The position numbers and the translations under genes were made by a program. The notes under the pieces are model-generated. The model had not been told where the DNA came from. It searched no databases and was given only the letters and a program-made list of their open reading frames with translations. Positions 19,909-29,203 of a stretch of 64,000 nt of DNA are shown here, in pieces; positions within the stretch are counted from its first letter, which is position 1, and each line of letters starts with the position of its first letter. This stretch comes from Ensifer sp. LCM 4579 (GTDB lineage Bacteria; Pseudomonadota; Alphaproteobacteria; Rhizobiales; Rhizobiaceae): assembly GCF_001854885.1 (NCBI RefSeq), contig NZ_MDDV01000003.1, forward strand, positions 62,247-126,246, given 5' to 3'.

Positions 19909-20351
19909 CACAATCAGCTTCTTTCGTTCCACGCGTCTACGCCGAACCCACCAGCGCTGCGACCGCCTTGAGCCGGAGCGCCGTCGTCGGAGCCTTCACC
20001 GAGGCCAATCCCGACAGCCCGGCCGGCAGGCGGCAAACATCCGCCTCCCCGCGGCCGACATTACGCCGACTGCGCTCCAGACGCGAATTGCCAGGGGATG
20101 TCACGACAGCACACAAACTCAGTTTACCTTTAACGCAAGCACAGCACTCGGTTCCGCACGATTGTCGCTACCATGGGTGCTCTCATTTTGTGGCGGGAAA
20201 TGGACATAATGTCCCCTGACCGATACTAGCAAAATCATAGCCATAAATGTGTTGCTGAATCGTCACATTCGAAAGCGCTCATAAGCGAAGCGCGTGACCC
20301 ATAGCAAAAGGCCCGGCAATGACCGGGCCTCGAGCGTTTTGATGGAAGAGA
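19909..20351. other. 443-bp intergenic region upstream of exoR
   Basis: No convincing coding frame or RNA gene is visible. The right end holds the porin terminator (20306-20330). The rest must carry the exoR promoter. It becomes AT-richer from about 20100 to 20290, where sequences such as TTACCTTTAACGC and CATAAATGTG occur. ChvI regulation of exoR is known in Sinorhizobium, but I cannot assign a ChvI site by eye. Confidence 0.6.
20306..20330 (-). terminator. Rho-independent terminator after the porin gene
   Basis: Perfect 8-bp arms AGGCCCGG and CCGGGCCT with a 6-nt loop, followed on the minus strand by TTTTGC. It lies about 20 bp beyond the porin stop codon. Confidence 0.85.
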
Positions 20352-21644
20352 TCAGAACCTGACTTTCAGCGATGTCGAGATGGCACCGACGAAATCATTG
20401 TCGAAGTCGTAGGAGACGTCGTCGCCATAGGTCTCTCCCTGGTAGCTGACGGCCCCGGAACTGCCGCTAGTCATGATGCCGACGACGCCGGCAAGCCGGA
20501 GCTCAATATTCTGCGTGGGCGTATAGGAGACGCCGGTGCCGACCGTCCAGGTGTCCGTCTGCGCGCCATAACCATGGCTGGTGCCCCGATCCCAGGTCAA
20601 GCTAACTGCGCCGCTCCATTGGTCATTGAACTTGTGACCAATACCTCCGGTGATGGTCCAACCGTCGCGATAAAGGAGGTCGAGGCTAGTGCAAGGCGTG
20701 GCACTCGTTTCAGTTGCCGGGCAGAACCTGAGAACCTGTAACTGGCTCCAGTCAGTCCATTTAACCGAACCAAATGCCAACCAGCCTGGGGCGATGCCCG
20801 ATTGTATCTTTAACTCCAGTGAATCCGGCATCGACGCGGATCCGCTGACGTCATATTTGGTGCCAGTAACCAGGATAGGGGCGCCGCCGCCCGGATTTGG
20901 TACAAAGAAACCCAATTGACGCAGGTCGATGAAGCCGGACAGGTTGTCCAGATCGACGGAGCTATTGTAAACGAGGCTCGCCCGCATCGCATATTCGGGG
21001 ATTTCGTAGGCTACGCCAGTTCGCCAGCCCCAGCCACTGTCCTCGAGCTCAAGCCTGCCGATGCCCGAAAAAACGCCAGCAAGGCCCGTGCCCGTATAAT
21101 CCTGGACCAACCTTTCTTTGAAGCCGCCGACTTCCTGGTAGAACACGCCCCCAATGATGCGCATGTATCCTGGGCCCATGCTCCATTTGTAGGAGCAGGT
21201 CGCCGCATAATTATCGCTCTCGACTTTCGTTTCGATATTGTTGTTGGCACCGGCCCAGTTCGTGCCTGGATTAGTGTGGGCGCCCCAAGGCTGCGAGTAG
21301 TCCGCCATACAGTCGACACTGTTCCCCACGGCAGCCTTGAAGCCGATGCGGGGCGCCCAATAGCTATCGGTGTCGTCCGCACGGTTCGGGCGATCGTTCA
21401 GATCGCCACCACCGTACGTCTCGCCGAGAATATCCGTGTCCGCAGTATCCGTATCCTCCACGTTCCTGAGTTCGCGCTGCGGATTGACATAGGTCGCGGT
21501 TCCTTCCACCACATAATCCGACGGATCGAACAGCAGATCGATATTGTAGCCGCCGCGCTCGAGACCCCCAGCCTGTGCCGCCGACGCAGCAAGCAATCCG
21601 GCCACCGTCGCGAGAACAGCTCTTTTCAGACCATTTCGAGCCAT
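20352..21644 (-). CDS. FadL/OmpP1-family outer-membrane transport protein
   Basis: The family forms 14-stranded beta-barrels that import long-chain fatty acids and other hydrophobic compounds. The sequence has a signal peptide (MARNGLKRAVLATVAGLLAA then SAAQAGG), alternating aromatic-rich barrel strands and a C-terminal strand ending in a charged-aromatic pair (STSLKVRF) as expected for BAM recognition. A notable acidic insertion (NVEDTDTADTDILGE, about residue 50) is present. ATG 21644 follows a strong GGGGAGGAG ribosome binding site, so I reject the longer frame. It has its own terminator and is monocistronic. The substrate is unknown. Confidence 0.87.
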   Translation of the reverse strand: MARNGLKRAVLATVAGLLAASAAQAGGLERGGYNIDLLFDPSDYVVEGTATYVNPQRELRNVEDTDTADTDILGETYGGGDLNDRPNRADDTDSYWAPRIGFKAAVGNSVDCMADYSQPWGAHTNPGTNWAGANNNIETKVESDNYAATCSYKWSMGPGYMRIIGGVFYQEVGGFKERLVQDYTGTGLAGVFSGIGRLELEDSGWGWRTGVAYEIPEYAMRASLVYNSSVDLDNLSGFIDLRQLGFFVPNPGGGAPILVTGTKYDVSGSASMPDSLELKIQSGIAPGWLAFGSVKWTDWSQLQVLRFCPATETSATPCTSLDLLYRDGWTITGGIGHKFNDQWSGAVSLTWDRGTSHGYGAQTDTWTVGTGVSYTPTQNIELRLAGVVGIMTSGSSGAVSYQGETYGDDVSYDFDNDFVGAISTSLKVRF

Positions 21645-22174
21645 ACAGCTCCTCCCCTGCACTTTCACGTAAGCGACCATTCCCCATGCCGCTGCGGCGA
21701 GATATTCCTCACGATCGCGTGAAATGGCAAACACTGCCCCGGCGCTGTACCCGACCAGATCGGCTACCGAATTTACGTAAGAATTTCACGATTCGGTCAC
21801 AATTGGAGAAAACAGGAACAGGATTCCAACTTCAAGGGCGGCATCTCTAATTTCGGGAATGGAATTCCAACAAATCAGCAAAGTGTGACGCAGCAACAAC
21901 AATATTGCTTTTTGGCAGGCCTGTTCCGAGTATCACCCAAGGAAGACGGTCGACAAAACCAAGGAGTGTAGTGGCGATCCGGATCGCCCGTTCGGTTCGA
22001 AGTCGTATCGAACGACAAAATTCCGCGGCATTGCTGCCGCGGATCGTGTCTTCAACGCCGGGGGTCTTTTCAGACGCGCAAAAGTCGCTGCAAATCTTTG
22101 AAGCGGTGCATCGAGCTTTCCGAACATCGGCTCCGATATTCGGGCCAATGCGCTGAAGTCCGGGGAAGGACGAA
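21645..22174. other. 530-bp intergenic region between valS and the porin gene
   Basis: It holds an inverted RIME element (22046-22153). The part next to the porin (21660-21960) is AT-richer, with GGATTCCAAC and GGAATTCCAAC repeats near 21825 and 21857. It presumably carries the porin promoter. No credible gene is visible; the 71-residue minus-strand frame over the RIME is a repeat translation. Confidence 0.6.
22046..22153. repeat. RIME element, inverted orientation
   Basis: Reads as the reverse complement of the copy at 18997-19100: TTTTCAGACGCGCAAAAGTCG, then CTTTGAA, then GCATCGAGCTTTCCGA and TCGGGCCAATGCGC. The outer GGCGCTGTAG end is diverged. It lies just downstream of the valS stop. 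Confidence 0.75.
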
Positions 22175-25018
22175 TTAACCTGCTTCCGATACGCGGCTCA
22201 GGGCGACACCGAGCGAGTCCCTCTGCTGGTCGAGCTCCGCCAGCCGTTCCCGCTCGGCCTCGACCAGTTCAGGCTTCGCATTGGCGACGAACTTCTCGTT
22301 GGCGAGCTTGCCCAAAATCCTTTGCCGTTCGACATCGACCTTGGCGATCGCCTTTTCGAGGCGTGTTTTCTCGGCCGAGAGATCGATCAGGCTACCGAGC
22401 GGAAGGCAGGCAGTCGCCTCGCCGACGACGATCTGGGCGCTTCCGCGCGGCGCGGCCGCCGCGTGTTCGATCGTCTCCACCCGCGCCAGCCGTTTGATCG
22501 CCGAGGCATGCCGGTCGAGGCGTTCGCCCGTCAGACCCTTGGCGCCGACGATCACCAGCGGCGCCAGCGCCGCGGGCGGAACGTTCATCTCCGCACGGAC
22601 GGACCGGATGCCCGAGACGAGATCGATCAGCCAGTTGATTTCATCCGCGGCAGCGTCATCCGCATAGAATGCGGCCGGCCACTCGGCATGGCAGAGGAGC
22701 GTCGTGCGCTGGCGGCCGGGGACTTCCGTCTTCTCCCAGAGCTCCTCGGTCATGAAGGGCATGAACGGGTGCAGGAGCTTGTAGGTTTCGTCGAGCACAT
22801 AGGCGACGCAGGCCTGGGCTTCGCGCTTGGCGTCTTCATCGTCGCCATTGAAGACCGGCTTCAAGAGTTCGAGGTACCAATCGCAGAACTGGTTCCAGAC
22901 GAAACGGTACAGACTTCCGGCCGCCTCGTTGAAGCGGTAATTCTCGATCGCTTCGGTCACATCGCGGATCGTGCGCGAAAGCTCCGTCAGTATCCAGCGA
23001 TTGACGGTCAGCGAAGTCGCCTCGGGAATGAAGCCCGCGCTGCTCGTCGCACCGTTCATCTCGGCGAAACGCGTCGCGTTCCAAAGCTTGGTGCCGAAAT
23101 TGCGGTAGCCGGCGATGCGCGCCGGGTCGAGCTTCACGTCGCGCCCCTGCGCCGCCATGATCGCCAGCGTGAAACGCAGCGCGTCGGCGCCGTACTCGTC
23201 GATCAGTTCCAGCGGGTCGATGACGTTGCCTCTCGACTTCGACATCTTCTGCCCGTTCTTGTCACGGACGAGCGCATGGACATAGACGGTGTGGAACGGT
23301 TCGATCGGCGTGCCGTCCGCATCCTTCATGAAATGGAGGCCCATCATCATCATGCGGGCGACCCAAAAGAAGATGATGTCGAAACCCGTCACCAGGACAT
23401 CGGTCTGGTAGTATCTTTCGAGTTCCGGCGTTTCCTGCGGCCAGCCGAGCGTCGAGAACGGCCAGAGGGCGGAGGAGAACCAGGTGTCGAGCACGTCCTC
23501 GTCGCGCGTCAGAATCTCGCCCGGCTTGAAATTCTCCAGGAGGTCTTCGACATAGGCCTTCATCGGGCCTTCATGGGCGATGTAGTGCTGGATCGCCGCA
23601 TGCAGCGCCTCTTCCTCGGTCCTTTCGACGAAGACCTGGCCGTCGGGACCGTACCAGGCCGGTATCTGGTGACCCCACCAGAGCTGGCGCGAAATGCACC
23701 AGGGCTGGATATTCTCCATCCATTCGAAATAGGTCTTTTCCCAGTTCTTCGGGACGAAGCTCGTCCGCCCCTCCCTGACCGCGGCAATTGCCGGCTTCGC
23801 CATGGTCCTGGCGTCGACATACCACTGCTCCGTCAGCCGGGGTTCGATCGGCACGCCGCCGCGGTCGCCGTGCGGCACCATATGCTTGTGCGGGTCGATG
23901 TGATCGACGAGGCCGGCGGCCTCGAGGATTTCGACGATCAGCTTGCGCGCTTCGAACCGGTCCTTGCCCTCAAGCTGGTCCCAGGCGCCGTGAAGGGCTG
24001 CCGGATGGCCGAGGCCTTCCAGGAAATCCTCATTGTTCTTGATCGTGATGCGGCCGTCCGCCGTCAGGACGTTGACAAGCCGCAGCCCCTGACGTTTACC
24101 GACGTCGAAGTCGTTGAAGTCGTGCGCCGGCGTCATCTTCACCGCGCCCGTTCCGGTCGTCGGATCCGGATACTCGTCGGCAACGATCGGAATGCGGCGA
24201 CCGACGATCGGCAGAATGACGTGTTTGCCGATGATGCCCTTGTAGCGGACGTCCTCCGGATGCACGGCGACGCCGGTGTCGCCGAGCATCGTTTCCGGAC
24301 GCGTGGTCGCGACGACCAGATAGTCGCGCGTCTCCCACTCGGTGGCATTGCCATCCTCGTCGAAGGCGACCGGGTGCTGGTAGGTTACGCCCTCCTCCAG
24401 CGGATAGCGCAAGTGCCAGAGATGGCCGTTGACTTCGACCTGCTCCACCTCGATGTCCGAAATCGCCGTCTGCAGCTTCGGGTCCCAATTGACGAGACGC
24501 TTGTCGCGATAGATCAGCCCCTCCTTGTAGAGGCTGACGAAAACCTCGATGACGGCGTCCGACAGGCCTTCGTCCATGGTGAAGCGCTCGCGCGACCAGT
24601 CGCACGAGGCGCCAAGCCGCTTCAGCTGGTTGAAGATCTGGCCACCGGACTCAGCCTTCCATTCCCATACTTTCTCGACGAAGGCCTCACGGCCCATATC
24701 GCGGCGAGCCGGCAGCTGGCGCTGGGCGAGCTGGCGTTCGACCACCATCTGGGTCGCAATGCCGGCATGGTCCATGCCCGGCTGCCAGAGCACATCCTTG
24801 CCGCGCATGCGCTCGAAACGCACCAGGACGTCCTGGAGCGTGTTGTTGAGCGCGTGCCCCATGTGCAGCGAACCGGTGACGTTGGGCGGCGGAATCACGA
24901 TACAGAAGGTCTCTGCACCGGGTTTTGCGCCCGCGCCGGCACGAAACGCGTTTTCATCGTCCCATTTTTTGGCAATGCGCGGGTCGACGGCGGCGGAATC
25001 GTAGGTCTTGTCAAGCAT
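22175..25018 (-). CDS. valS: Valyl-tRNA synthetase
   Basis: A class I aminoacyl-tRNA synthetase that charges tRNA-Val and edits mischarged Thr. The HIGH-type motif is PPNVTGSLHMGHALNNTL (about residue 40-57), and the KMSKS motif is NGQKMSKSRGNVIDP near residue 590. The CP1 editing insertion lies between them (TTRPETMLGDTGVAVHPED). The C-terminus ends in the expected coiled coil (EKTRLEKAIAKVDVERQRIL). The length of 947 residues is typical. Confidence 0.99.
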   Translation of the reverse strand: MLDKTYDSAAVDPRIAKKWDDENAFRAGAGAKPGAETFCIVIPPPNVTGSLHMGHALNNTLQDVLVRFERMRGKDVLWQPGMDHAGIATQMVVERQLAQRQLPARRDMGREAFVEKVWEWKAESGGQIFNQLKRLGASCDWSRERFTMDEGLSDAVIEVFVSLYKEGLIYRDKRLVNWDPKLQTAISDIEVEQVEVNGHLWHLRYPLEEGVTYQHPVAFDEDGNATEWETRDYLVVATTRPETMLGDTGVAVHPEDVRYKGIIGKHVILPIVGRRIPIVADEYPDPTTGTGAVKMTPAHDFNDFDVGKRQGLRLVNVLTADGRITIKNNEDFLEGLGHPAALHGAWDQLEGKDRFEARKLIVEILEAAGLVDHIDPHKHMVPHGDRGGVPIEPRLTEQWYVDARTMAKPAIAAVREGRTSFVPKNWEKTYFEWMENIQPWCISRQLWWGHQIPAWYGPDGQVFVERTEEEALHAAIQHYIAHEGPMKAYVEDLLENFKPGEILTRDEDVLDTWFSSALWPFSTLGWPQETPELERYYQTDVLVTGFDIIFFWVARMMMMGLHFMKDADGTPIEPFHTVYVHALVRDKNGQKMSKSRGNVIDPLELIDEYGADALRFTLAIMAAQGRDVKLDPARIAGYRNFGTKLWNATRFAEMNGATSSAGFIPEATSLTVNRWILTELSRTIRDVTEAIENYRFNEAAGSLYRFVWNQFCDWYLELLKPVFNGDDEDAKREAQACVAYVLDETYKLLHPFMPFMTEELWEKTEVPGRQRTTLLCHAEWPAAFYADDAAADEINWLIDLVSGIRSVRAEMNVPPAALAPLVIVGAKGLTGERLDRHASAIKRLARVETIEHAAAAPRGSAQIVVGEATACLPLGSLIDLSAEKTRLEKAIAKVDVERQRILGKLANEKFVANAKPELVEAERERLAELDQQRDSLGVALSRVSEAG

Positions 25019-25213
25019 TGTGTGGGGCCGATTTTCAAAGATTGATGTCAGCGTTTTGTAAACCGGAAGGGCCGACGCAAGTCAACACAAACGGGAAAAA
25101 AGCCCGCAGGCGTGCCTCACCGGCGCGAACCGTCGCGGTGTTTCACTTACAGCGTCTTGGTTCGTTGTTCAGAACGCCGTAAACGGGAGCCGCAAGGCGC
25201 CCTCTTCCGGCGG

Positions 25214-26017
25214 TCAGCGCCTGGGCCCCCGCGCTACGCGCTCGATCTCCTCGCGCACAAGTCTTTCGACCAGCGTCGGCAGATTGTCGTCCAGCCATTC
25301 CTGCAGCATCGGGCGAAGCATGGTTTCGGCGATCTCGTCGAAGGAGCGTCTCGGCCCCTGCTCCACCGCATGCGCGAGATCGTCGAAAGCGCGCGCGACC
25401 TGCCGGCCGACCGCCGGAGAAAGGATGGCACCGCCGGTCTTTTCGGACTCCGAGTTCGAATCGGCAGTCGTCGATTGCTCGGCGACTTCGGTCTGGGAGG
25501 CCGCCTTTGTTGACCCCCTCGCAGCGTCCGGCAACACAGCGGCATGCCCGGCCGTTTCAACAGAGGCGCTCGGCGCGTTTCCGGCGGAGGAGGCGACGGC
25601 AGCCATCCGTGACGTCAGCACGGGGCTGTCCTGTAGTTCGCGTGCTTCCGTCATGGGCGGCTCTCGTCCGGCGTAGCTTGCCCCATGGCGCTCGGAAGCG
25701 GCTCTGACGCGCGCCGCGACGTCCGCGAGCGAAAGCGGCGATGGCGGCGGGGCGTGCTGCGTCCCGGCGGCAACCAGTTCCTCTGCCGGATCCGCCGGAG
25801 ATTGCCGCACCGTCGCGTCTTCTTCTTCGGCCGACCGGAACACGGCGGCTTGCACTTCCGAATCGATCGCCAGTTCGATGTCGTCGTCTGCGCTGTCTTC
25901 GAACGTCTGCTGAGCAGAAGAGGCAGCCGGCCCCGTCTCATTGCTTTCGATGATCTTTCGGATGGATGCGAGAATCTCATCCATCGAAGGTTCTCGTGCG
26001 ACGTTGAGCTGTGCCAT
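25214..26017 (-). CDS. popZ: PopZ-type polar organizing protein (DUF2497)
   Basis: PopZ self-assembles at the pole of alphaproteobacterial cells and anchors the ParB-parS complex and cell-cycle regulators. The N-terminal PSMDEILASIRKIIESNE and the C-terminal FDEIAETMLRPMLQEWLDDN followed by LPTLVERLVREEIERVARG are the two conserved DUF2497 blocks. The roughly 180-residue middle is acidic, Pro/Ala/Ser-rich and disordered, as in known PopZ. It is 267 residues long. It is immediately upstream of valS, a conserved arrangement in Rhizobiales. Confidence 0.9.
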   Translation of the reverse strand: MAQLNVAREPSMDEILASIRKIIESNETGPAASSAQQTFEDSADDDIELAIDSEVQAAVFRSAEEEDATVRQSPADPAEELVAAGTQHAPPPSPLSLADVAARVRAASERHGASYAGREPPMTEARELQDSPVLTSRMAAVASSAGNAPSASVETAGHAAVLPDAARGSTKAASQTEVAEQSTTADSNSESEKTGGAILSPAVGRQVARAFDDLAHAVEQGPRRSFDEIAETMLRPMLQEWLDDNLPTLVERLVREEIERVARGPRR

Positions 26018-26191
26018 TTCAATCCTCGTTTGCTCCGCGGACGGGCCCGGGCCGAGGCTCCGGAACCCGATTCCGCAAAAACCTTAAGTGAGTTCACGAT
26101 CGAAACAAACGCCGCGAATCACGCTTGGAAATTCTTGCACAGATTTGTTTTTCCCGGCAGACGCCGAATGCTTCAAAGGAAGGCACAACGC

Positions 26192-26225
26192 AAAAACGCT
26201 TCGCATTCCAATCGGATGCGAAGCG
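26192..26225 (-). terminator. Rho-independent terminator after tolC
   Basis: Perfect 10-bp arms CGCTTCGCAT (197-206) and ATGCGAAGCG (216-225) with a 9-nt loop, followed on the minus strand by TTTTT. It is about 40 bp past the tolC stop. A second smaller repeat GCTGACC/GGTCAGC precedes it. Confidence 0.88.
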
Positions 26226-26265
26226 CTTCTACTCTCTTCAGCTGACCAACGGTCAGCGACTTGGC

Positions 26266-27627
26266 TTATCGTCCGTCAACGGTGCGCAGGCCGAACCACT
26301 TGTCCTTGACGGCCTCGTAGTGCTCCTCCGCGCGGTATTCCGCCACTTGGAGCCCTTGAGTCTTTACCGTCAGCCTGCCCATTGCCGCCAACAGGGCGTA
26401 GCTCGCCACGACGGCGTCGCGCTGAGCGCTGGCAAGAGACTCCTGCGCACTCAGAACGTCCTGCTGCGCGTCGAGCACGTCGAGGGTCGTACGCTGGCCG
26501 ACCTTGCGTTCTTCGACGACGCCTTCTAGCGCCAGGTTGGCGGCGGAAATCTGCGACCGGCTGGCCGTGATGCGGGCGAGCGCCGACTCAAGCTGAGCAT
26601 GGGCGGAGACGACGGTCTGCTGCACCGATGCGCGCGCCGAATCGACGAGGATCCGCTGCTGGCCGAGCCGTTCCTTGGCCTGGCGGATCTGGCCGTATTC
26701 CGCGCCGCCCTGATAGATCGGCACTTCGAGCCGGGCCGTGATGCTGGCGGTGGTGTTGTCAGCGGAGACGTTGCCGGTGTTGCGGGTAACCGCGCCCTGG
26801 AGGACGACACCCGGCAACATGGTGCCCTCGGCCGACTTCACCTGAAAGCCGGCCGAATCGACCGCATATTGCGCCGCCAGGATTTGCGGGTTTTCTCTGA
26901 GGCCCGTGGCGACGGCCTGATCGAGGGACCTCGGCATCGCCTTGGTTGCCGGGCCGGGCTGCCTGATGCCCGTCGGAACCGCGCCGACGATCTGCACATA
27001 GACCGCTTCGCTCTGCTTCAACTGGGCGACCGCCGCAACGAGCAGCGACTGGGCATTGGCGAGTTCCGCCTGCGCCTGGCTCACATCGGTACGGGTGCCT
27101 TCGCCGACGTCGAGGCGCGCCTGGGCGGCGTTCAACTGCTCGCGAAGGAAGGCCAGGTTCTGACGGCGGATGGAGACGATCTGCTGGTCGCGGGCGATGT
27201 TGGCGTAGGATTGTGCGGCCGCCAGAAGGATCTGGATTTCATTGGCCTTCAGCGTCTCGCGGCTCGAAAAGACCGTCGACTCTGCCGCCCTGACATTGTT
27301 CAGGGTCTGGAACCCGTCGAAAACAGTCTGGGTGATCGAGATGCCGATCTGCCCGCTATGAAGGTCACGCGTGCCCGTCGCCTCGCTATCGATGCGCGAC
27401 AGCGTCCCGGTCGCCGCGGCGGATACCTGCGGCCGATAGCCGGACTTTGCGATCGGAACCCCCTCGTCGGTTGCGCGCAGGCCGGCGCGCGCCGCGTTCA
27501 GATCCGGGTTGTTCGCGTAGGCCTTGGCCATTGCACCGAAGATCGACTCGGCGGACGCGGCGTGCGGCGCAAACAACAGGCTGGTTGAAACAGCCGCCCA
27601 CAAGGCTGTTTTGCGAACAAACGACAC
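26266..27627 (-). CDS. tolC: TolC-family outer-membrane efflux protein
   Basis: TolC trimers form the outer-membrane exit duct for type I secretion and RND efflux pumps. The sequence has a signal peptide (ALWAAVSTSLLFAPHAASAE), then two outer-membrane efflux repeats rich in long helices (the first contains AQSYANIARDQQIVSIRRQN; the second has TTLDVLDAQQDVLSAQESLA). The length of 453 residues is normal. It lies downstream of a PCMT-like gene. In Sinorhizobium a chromosomal TolC supports exopolysaccharide/protein secretion and stress tolerance. Confidence 0.94.
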   Translation of the reverse strand: MSFVRKTALWAAVSTSLLFAPHAASAESIFGAMAKAYANNPDLNAARAGLRATDEGVPIAKSGYRPQVSAAATGTLSRIDSEATGTRDLHSGQIGISITQTVFDGFQTLNNVRAAESTVFSSRETLKANEIQILLAAAQSYANIARDQQIVSIRRQNLAFLREQLNAAQARLDVGEGTRTDVSQAQAELANAQSLLVAAVAQLKQSEAVYVQIVGAVPTGIRQPGPATKAMPRSLDQAVATGLRENPQILAAQYAVDSAGFQVKSAEGTMLPGVVLQGAVTRNTGNVSADNTTASITARLEVPIYQGGAEYGQIRQAKERLGQQRILVDSARASVQQTVVSAHAQLESALARITASRSQISAANLALEGVVEERKVGQRTTLDVLDAQQDVLSAQESLASAQRDAVVASYALLAAMGRLTVKTQGLQVAEYRAEEHYEAVKDKWFGLRTVDGR

Positions 27628-27828
27628 GATCTTACCTCCGATCAGCCGGGCGGCGTTGCCGCCCGCAAGTTAGTAGCAAGTCCCCACAGATTGATTCGCT
27701 CAACCAGTAATGGCGCGCAAAGCCACGCACCGGCAGGCAAATCACCGCTTCTTTACTCTATGAACCCCGGATTCGGCTTTGCGACAACTGTGCACCACCA
27801 CTCGACCCGAGCATTTCAAAAAGAAACA

Positions 27829-27852
27829 GGCAACACGTTGCCAATCGGCAAC
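27829..27852. promoter_or_regulatory. Overlapping alternative inverted repeats upstream of tolC
   Basis: GGCAAC-AC-GTTGCC and GTTGCC-AATC-GGCAAC share their middle arm, so only one hairpin can form at a time. On the minus strand a TTTCTTTTT run follows, so it may be the terminator of the upstream methyltransferase. It could instead be an operator for tolC. Confidence 0.4.
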
Positions 27853-27907
27853 ATCGACTTTTTTGCGCCGATGCTCATATACTGAGACACCTCAATGGGA
27901 GGAGCCA

Positions 27908-28567
27908 TCAAAAAACAAATGTCTGCTCACGGCGGAAACCGGGCAGAGGTTTCACGGACGTATTGAAATCGGGCCGCTCGGACGTCCTTCCCGATTCGCG
28001 CATGTAAAGCTTCGCACGGGATGCGTTACCAAACCCTTCAACGGCCACGAGGCGCCCACCATCGCGCAACTGCTCGAACAGTCCGGCCGGCATCGCCTCG
28101 ACCGCACCATTGATGAAGATTACGTCGTAAGGCGCCTCGGCGGGATAGCCCTTGGCGAGATCGCCGGTCACAACGGCAATATTGTCGTAGCCGAGGCGTG
28201 AGAGCGTTTCCGTTGCGGTCGCGGCAAGCGCTTCATCGGCCTCCAGCGCCACCACCGAGCCAGCCAGCAGCGACAGCAAAGCCGAGGCGTAGCCCGTGCC
28301 GCAACCAATCTCCAGAACGACGTCGGACTTGGAAATCTGGGCAAGCTGCAGCAATTTTGCCAGCGGAGAGGGCTCCATGATGTAGCGCGGCGCGGCTCCT
28401 CCGACGAGTTGAATATCGGCATCGATATAGGCGAGTTCCCGCATCTTCGCGGGCACGAATTCTTCGCGCGGCACCGTGAGGAAGGCAGAGAGGACCGAAT
28501 GGGACGTCACATCCGTCGTCCGGATCTGGTTGTCCACCATCTTAGTGCGCGCTGCTTCGAAGTTCAT
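27908..28567 (-). CDS. PCMT-fold SAM-dependent methyltransferase, second copy
   Basis: A 219-residue PCMT-family protein with clear SAM motif I (VLEIGCGTGYASALLSLL) and an acidic residue ending strand 2 (VVALEAD). The N-terminus (MNFEAARTKMVDNQIRTTDV) is typical of an alphaproteobacterial subgroup encoded beside tolC. The usual isoaspartate motif GQTISQP is replaced by APRYIMEPSP, so the substrate may not be isoaspartyl protein. It lies 280 bp upstream of tolC on the same strand. Confidence 0.85.
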   Translation of the reverse strand: MNFEAARTKMVDNQIRTTDVTSHSVLSAFLTVPREEFVPAKMRELAYIDADIQLVGGAAPRYIMEPSPLAKLLQLAQISKSDVVLEIGCGTGYASALLSLLAGSVVALEADEALAATATETLSRLGYDNIAVVTGDLAKGYPAEAPYDVIFINGAVEAMPAGLFEQLRDGGRLVAVEGFGNASRAKLYMRESGRTSERPDFNTSVKPLPGFRREQTFVF

Positions 28568-28768
28568 GATACTGCCTCGTGTCCCATGGGCGCGGCGCCA
28601 TTTGGCCGGGCGCCCGCACTGTCTTCAGCCTGGCTGCCCCGCAGCCCTGGCTAAGCTCATAATTCGCCGCACCGCCGGTTTCAAGCGACCGCGGCGTTTC
28701 GGGATAGAAAAAGGAACTTTAGCAGCCGCAGGGGCATTGCGAGAGCGTGCAAGGCACCTCGTCGTTCG

Positions 28769-29203
28769 TCAGGGCGCAGGCGCCGCCTCCAGACCGACCA
28801 GCGCGATCCTGCTGTAGCCGGCCCGCTGGATGAGGTTCATCACCGCCATCAGTTCGCCGTAATCGACCAGCCGGTCCGCGCGCAGGAGAACGCGTCTTTC
28901 CCTGTTCGCACCGCTGATCCGGTCGAGCTCGGAGGAGAAGGCCTCCAGGACCGTCTCCTCATTGCCGATCGCCAGCGTGAGATCGGCCTTCAGCGTCACG
29001 AAGACCGGCTTGTCGTCGCGCGGCGCCGGCGCAGCCGCCGATTGCGGCAGATCGACCTTCATGTCGACCGTTGCGAGCGGGGCTGCAACCATGAAGATGA
29101 TCAAGAGAACGAGCATGACGTCGATGAAGGGCGTGACGTTGATCTCGCTGTTCTCTTCAAGCTCGCCGCCGCCTTCGGAAATCCTTCCCGCCATGGCCGT
29201 CAT
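28769..29203 (-). CDS. exbD: ExbD/TolR-family biopolymer transport protein
   Basis: ExbD couples the proton-motive force, with ExbB, to TonB or Tol-type energy transduction. The single N-terminal membrane segment carries the family signature with its essential Asp (INVTPFIDVMLVLLIIFMV), followed by a periplasmic domain. It is 144 residues long. Its start overlaps the exbB stop by 4 bp. No tonB gene is visible in this window. Confidence 0.94.
   Translation of the reverse strand: MTAMAGRISEGGGELEENSEINVTPFIDVMLVLLIIFMVAAPLATVDMKVDLPQSAAAPAPRDDKPVFVTLKADLTLAIGNEETVLEAFSSELDRISGANRERRVLLRADRLVDYGELMAVMNLIQRAGYSRIALVGLEAAPAP

Noticed and set aside
21933-22148. 71-residue minus-strand frame near 22 kb
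   Set aside because: It is a translation of the RIME repeat (KLDAPLQRF-type text), not a gene.
22322-25045. 907-codon plus-strand open frame antisense to valS
   Set aside because: Same codon-bias shadow effect; valS is certain on the minus strand.
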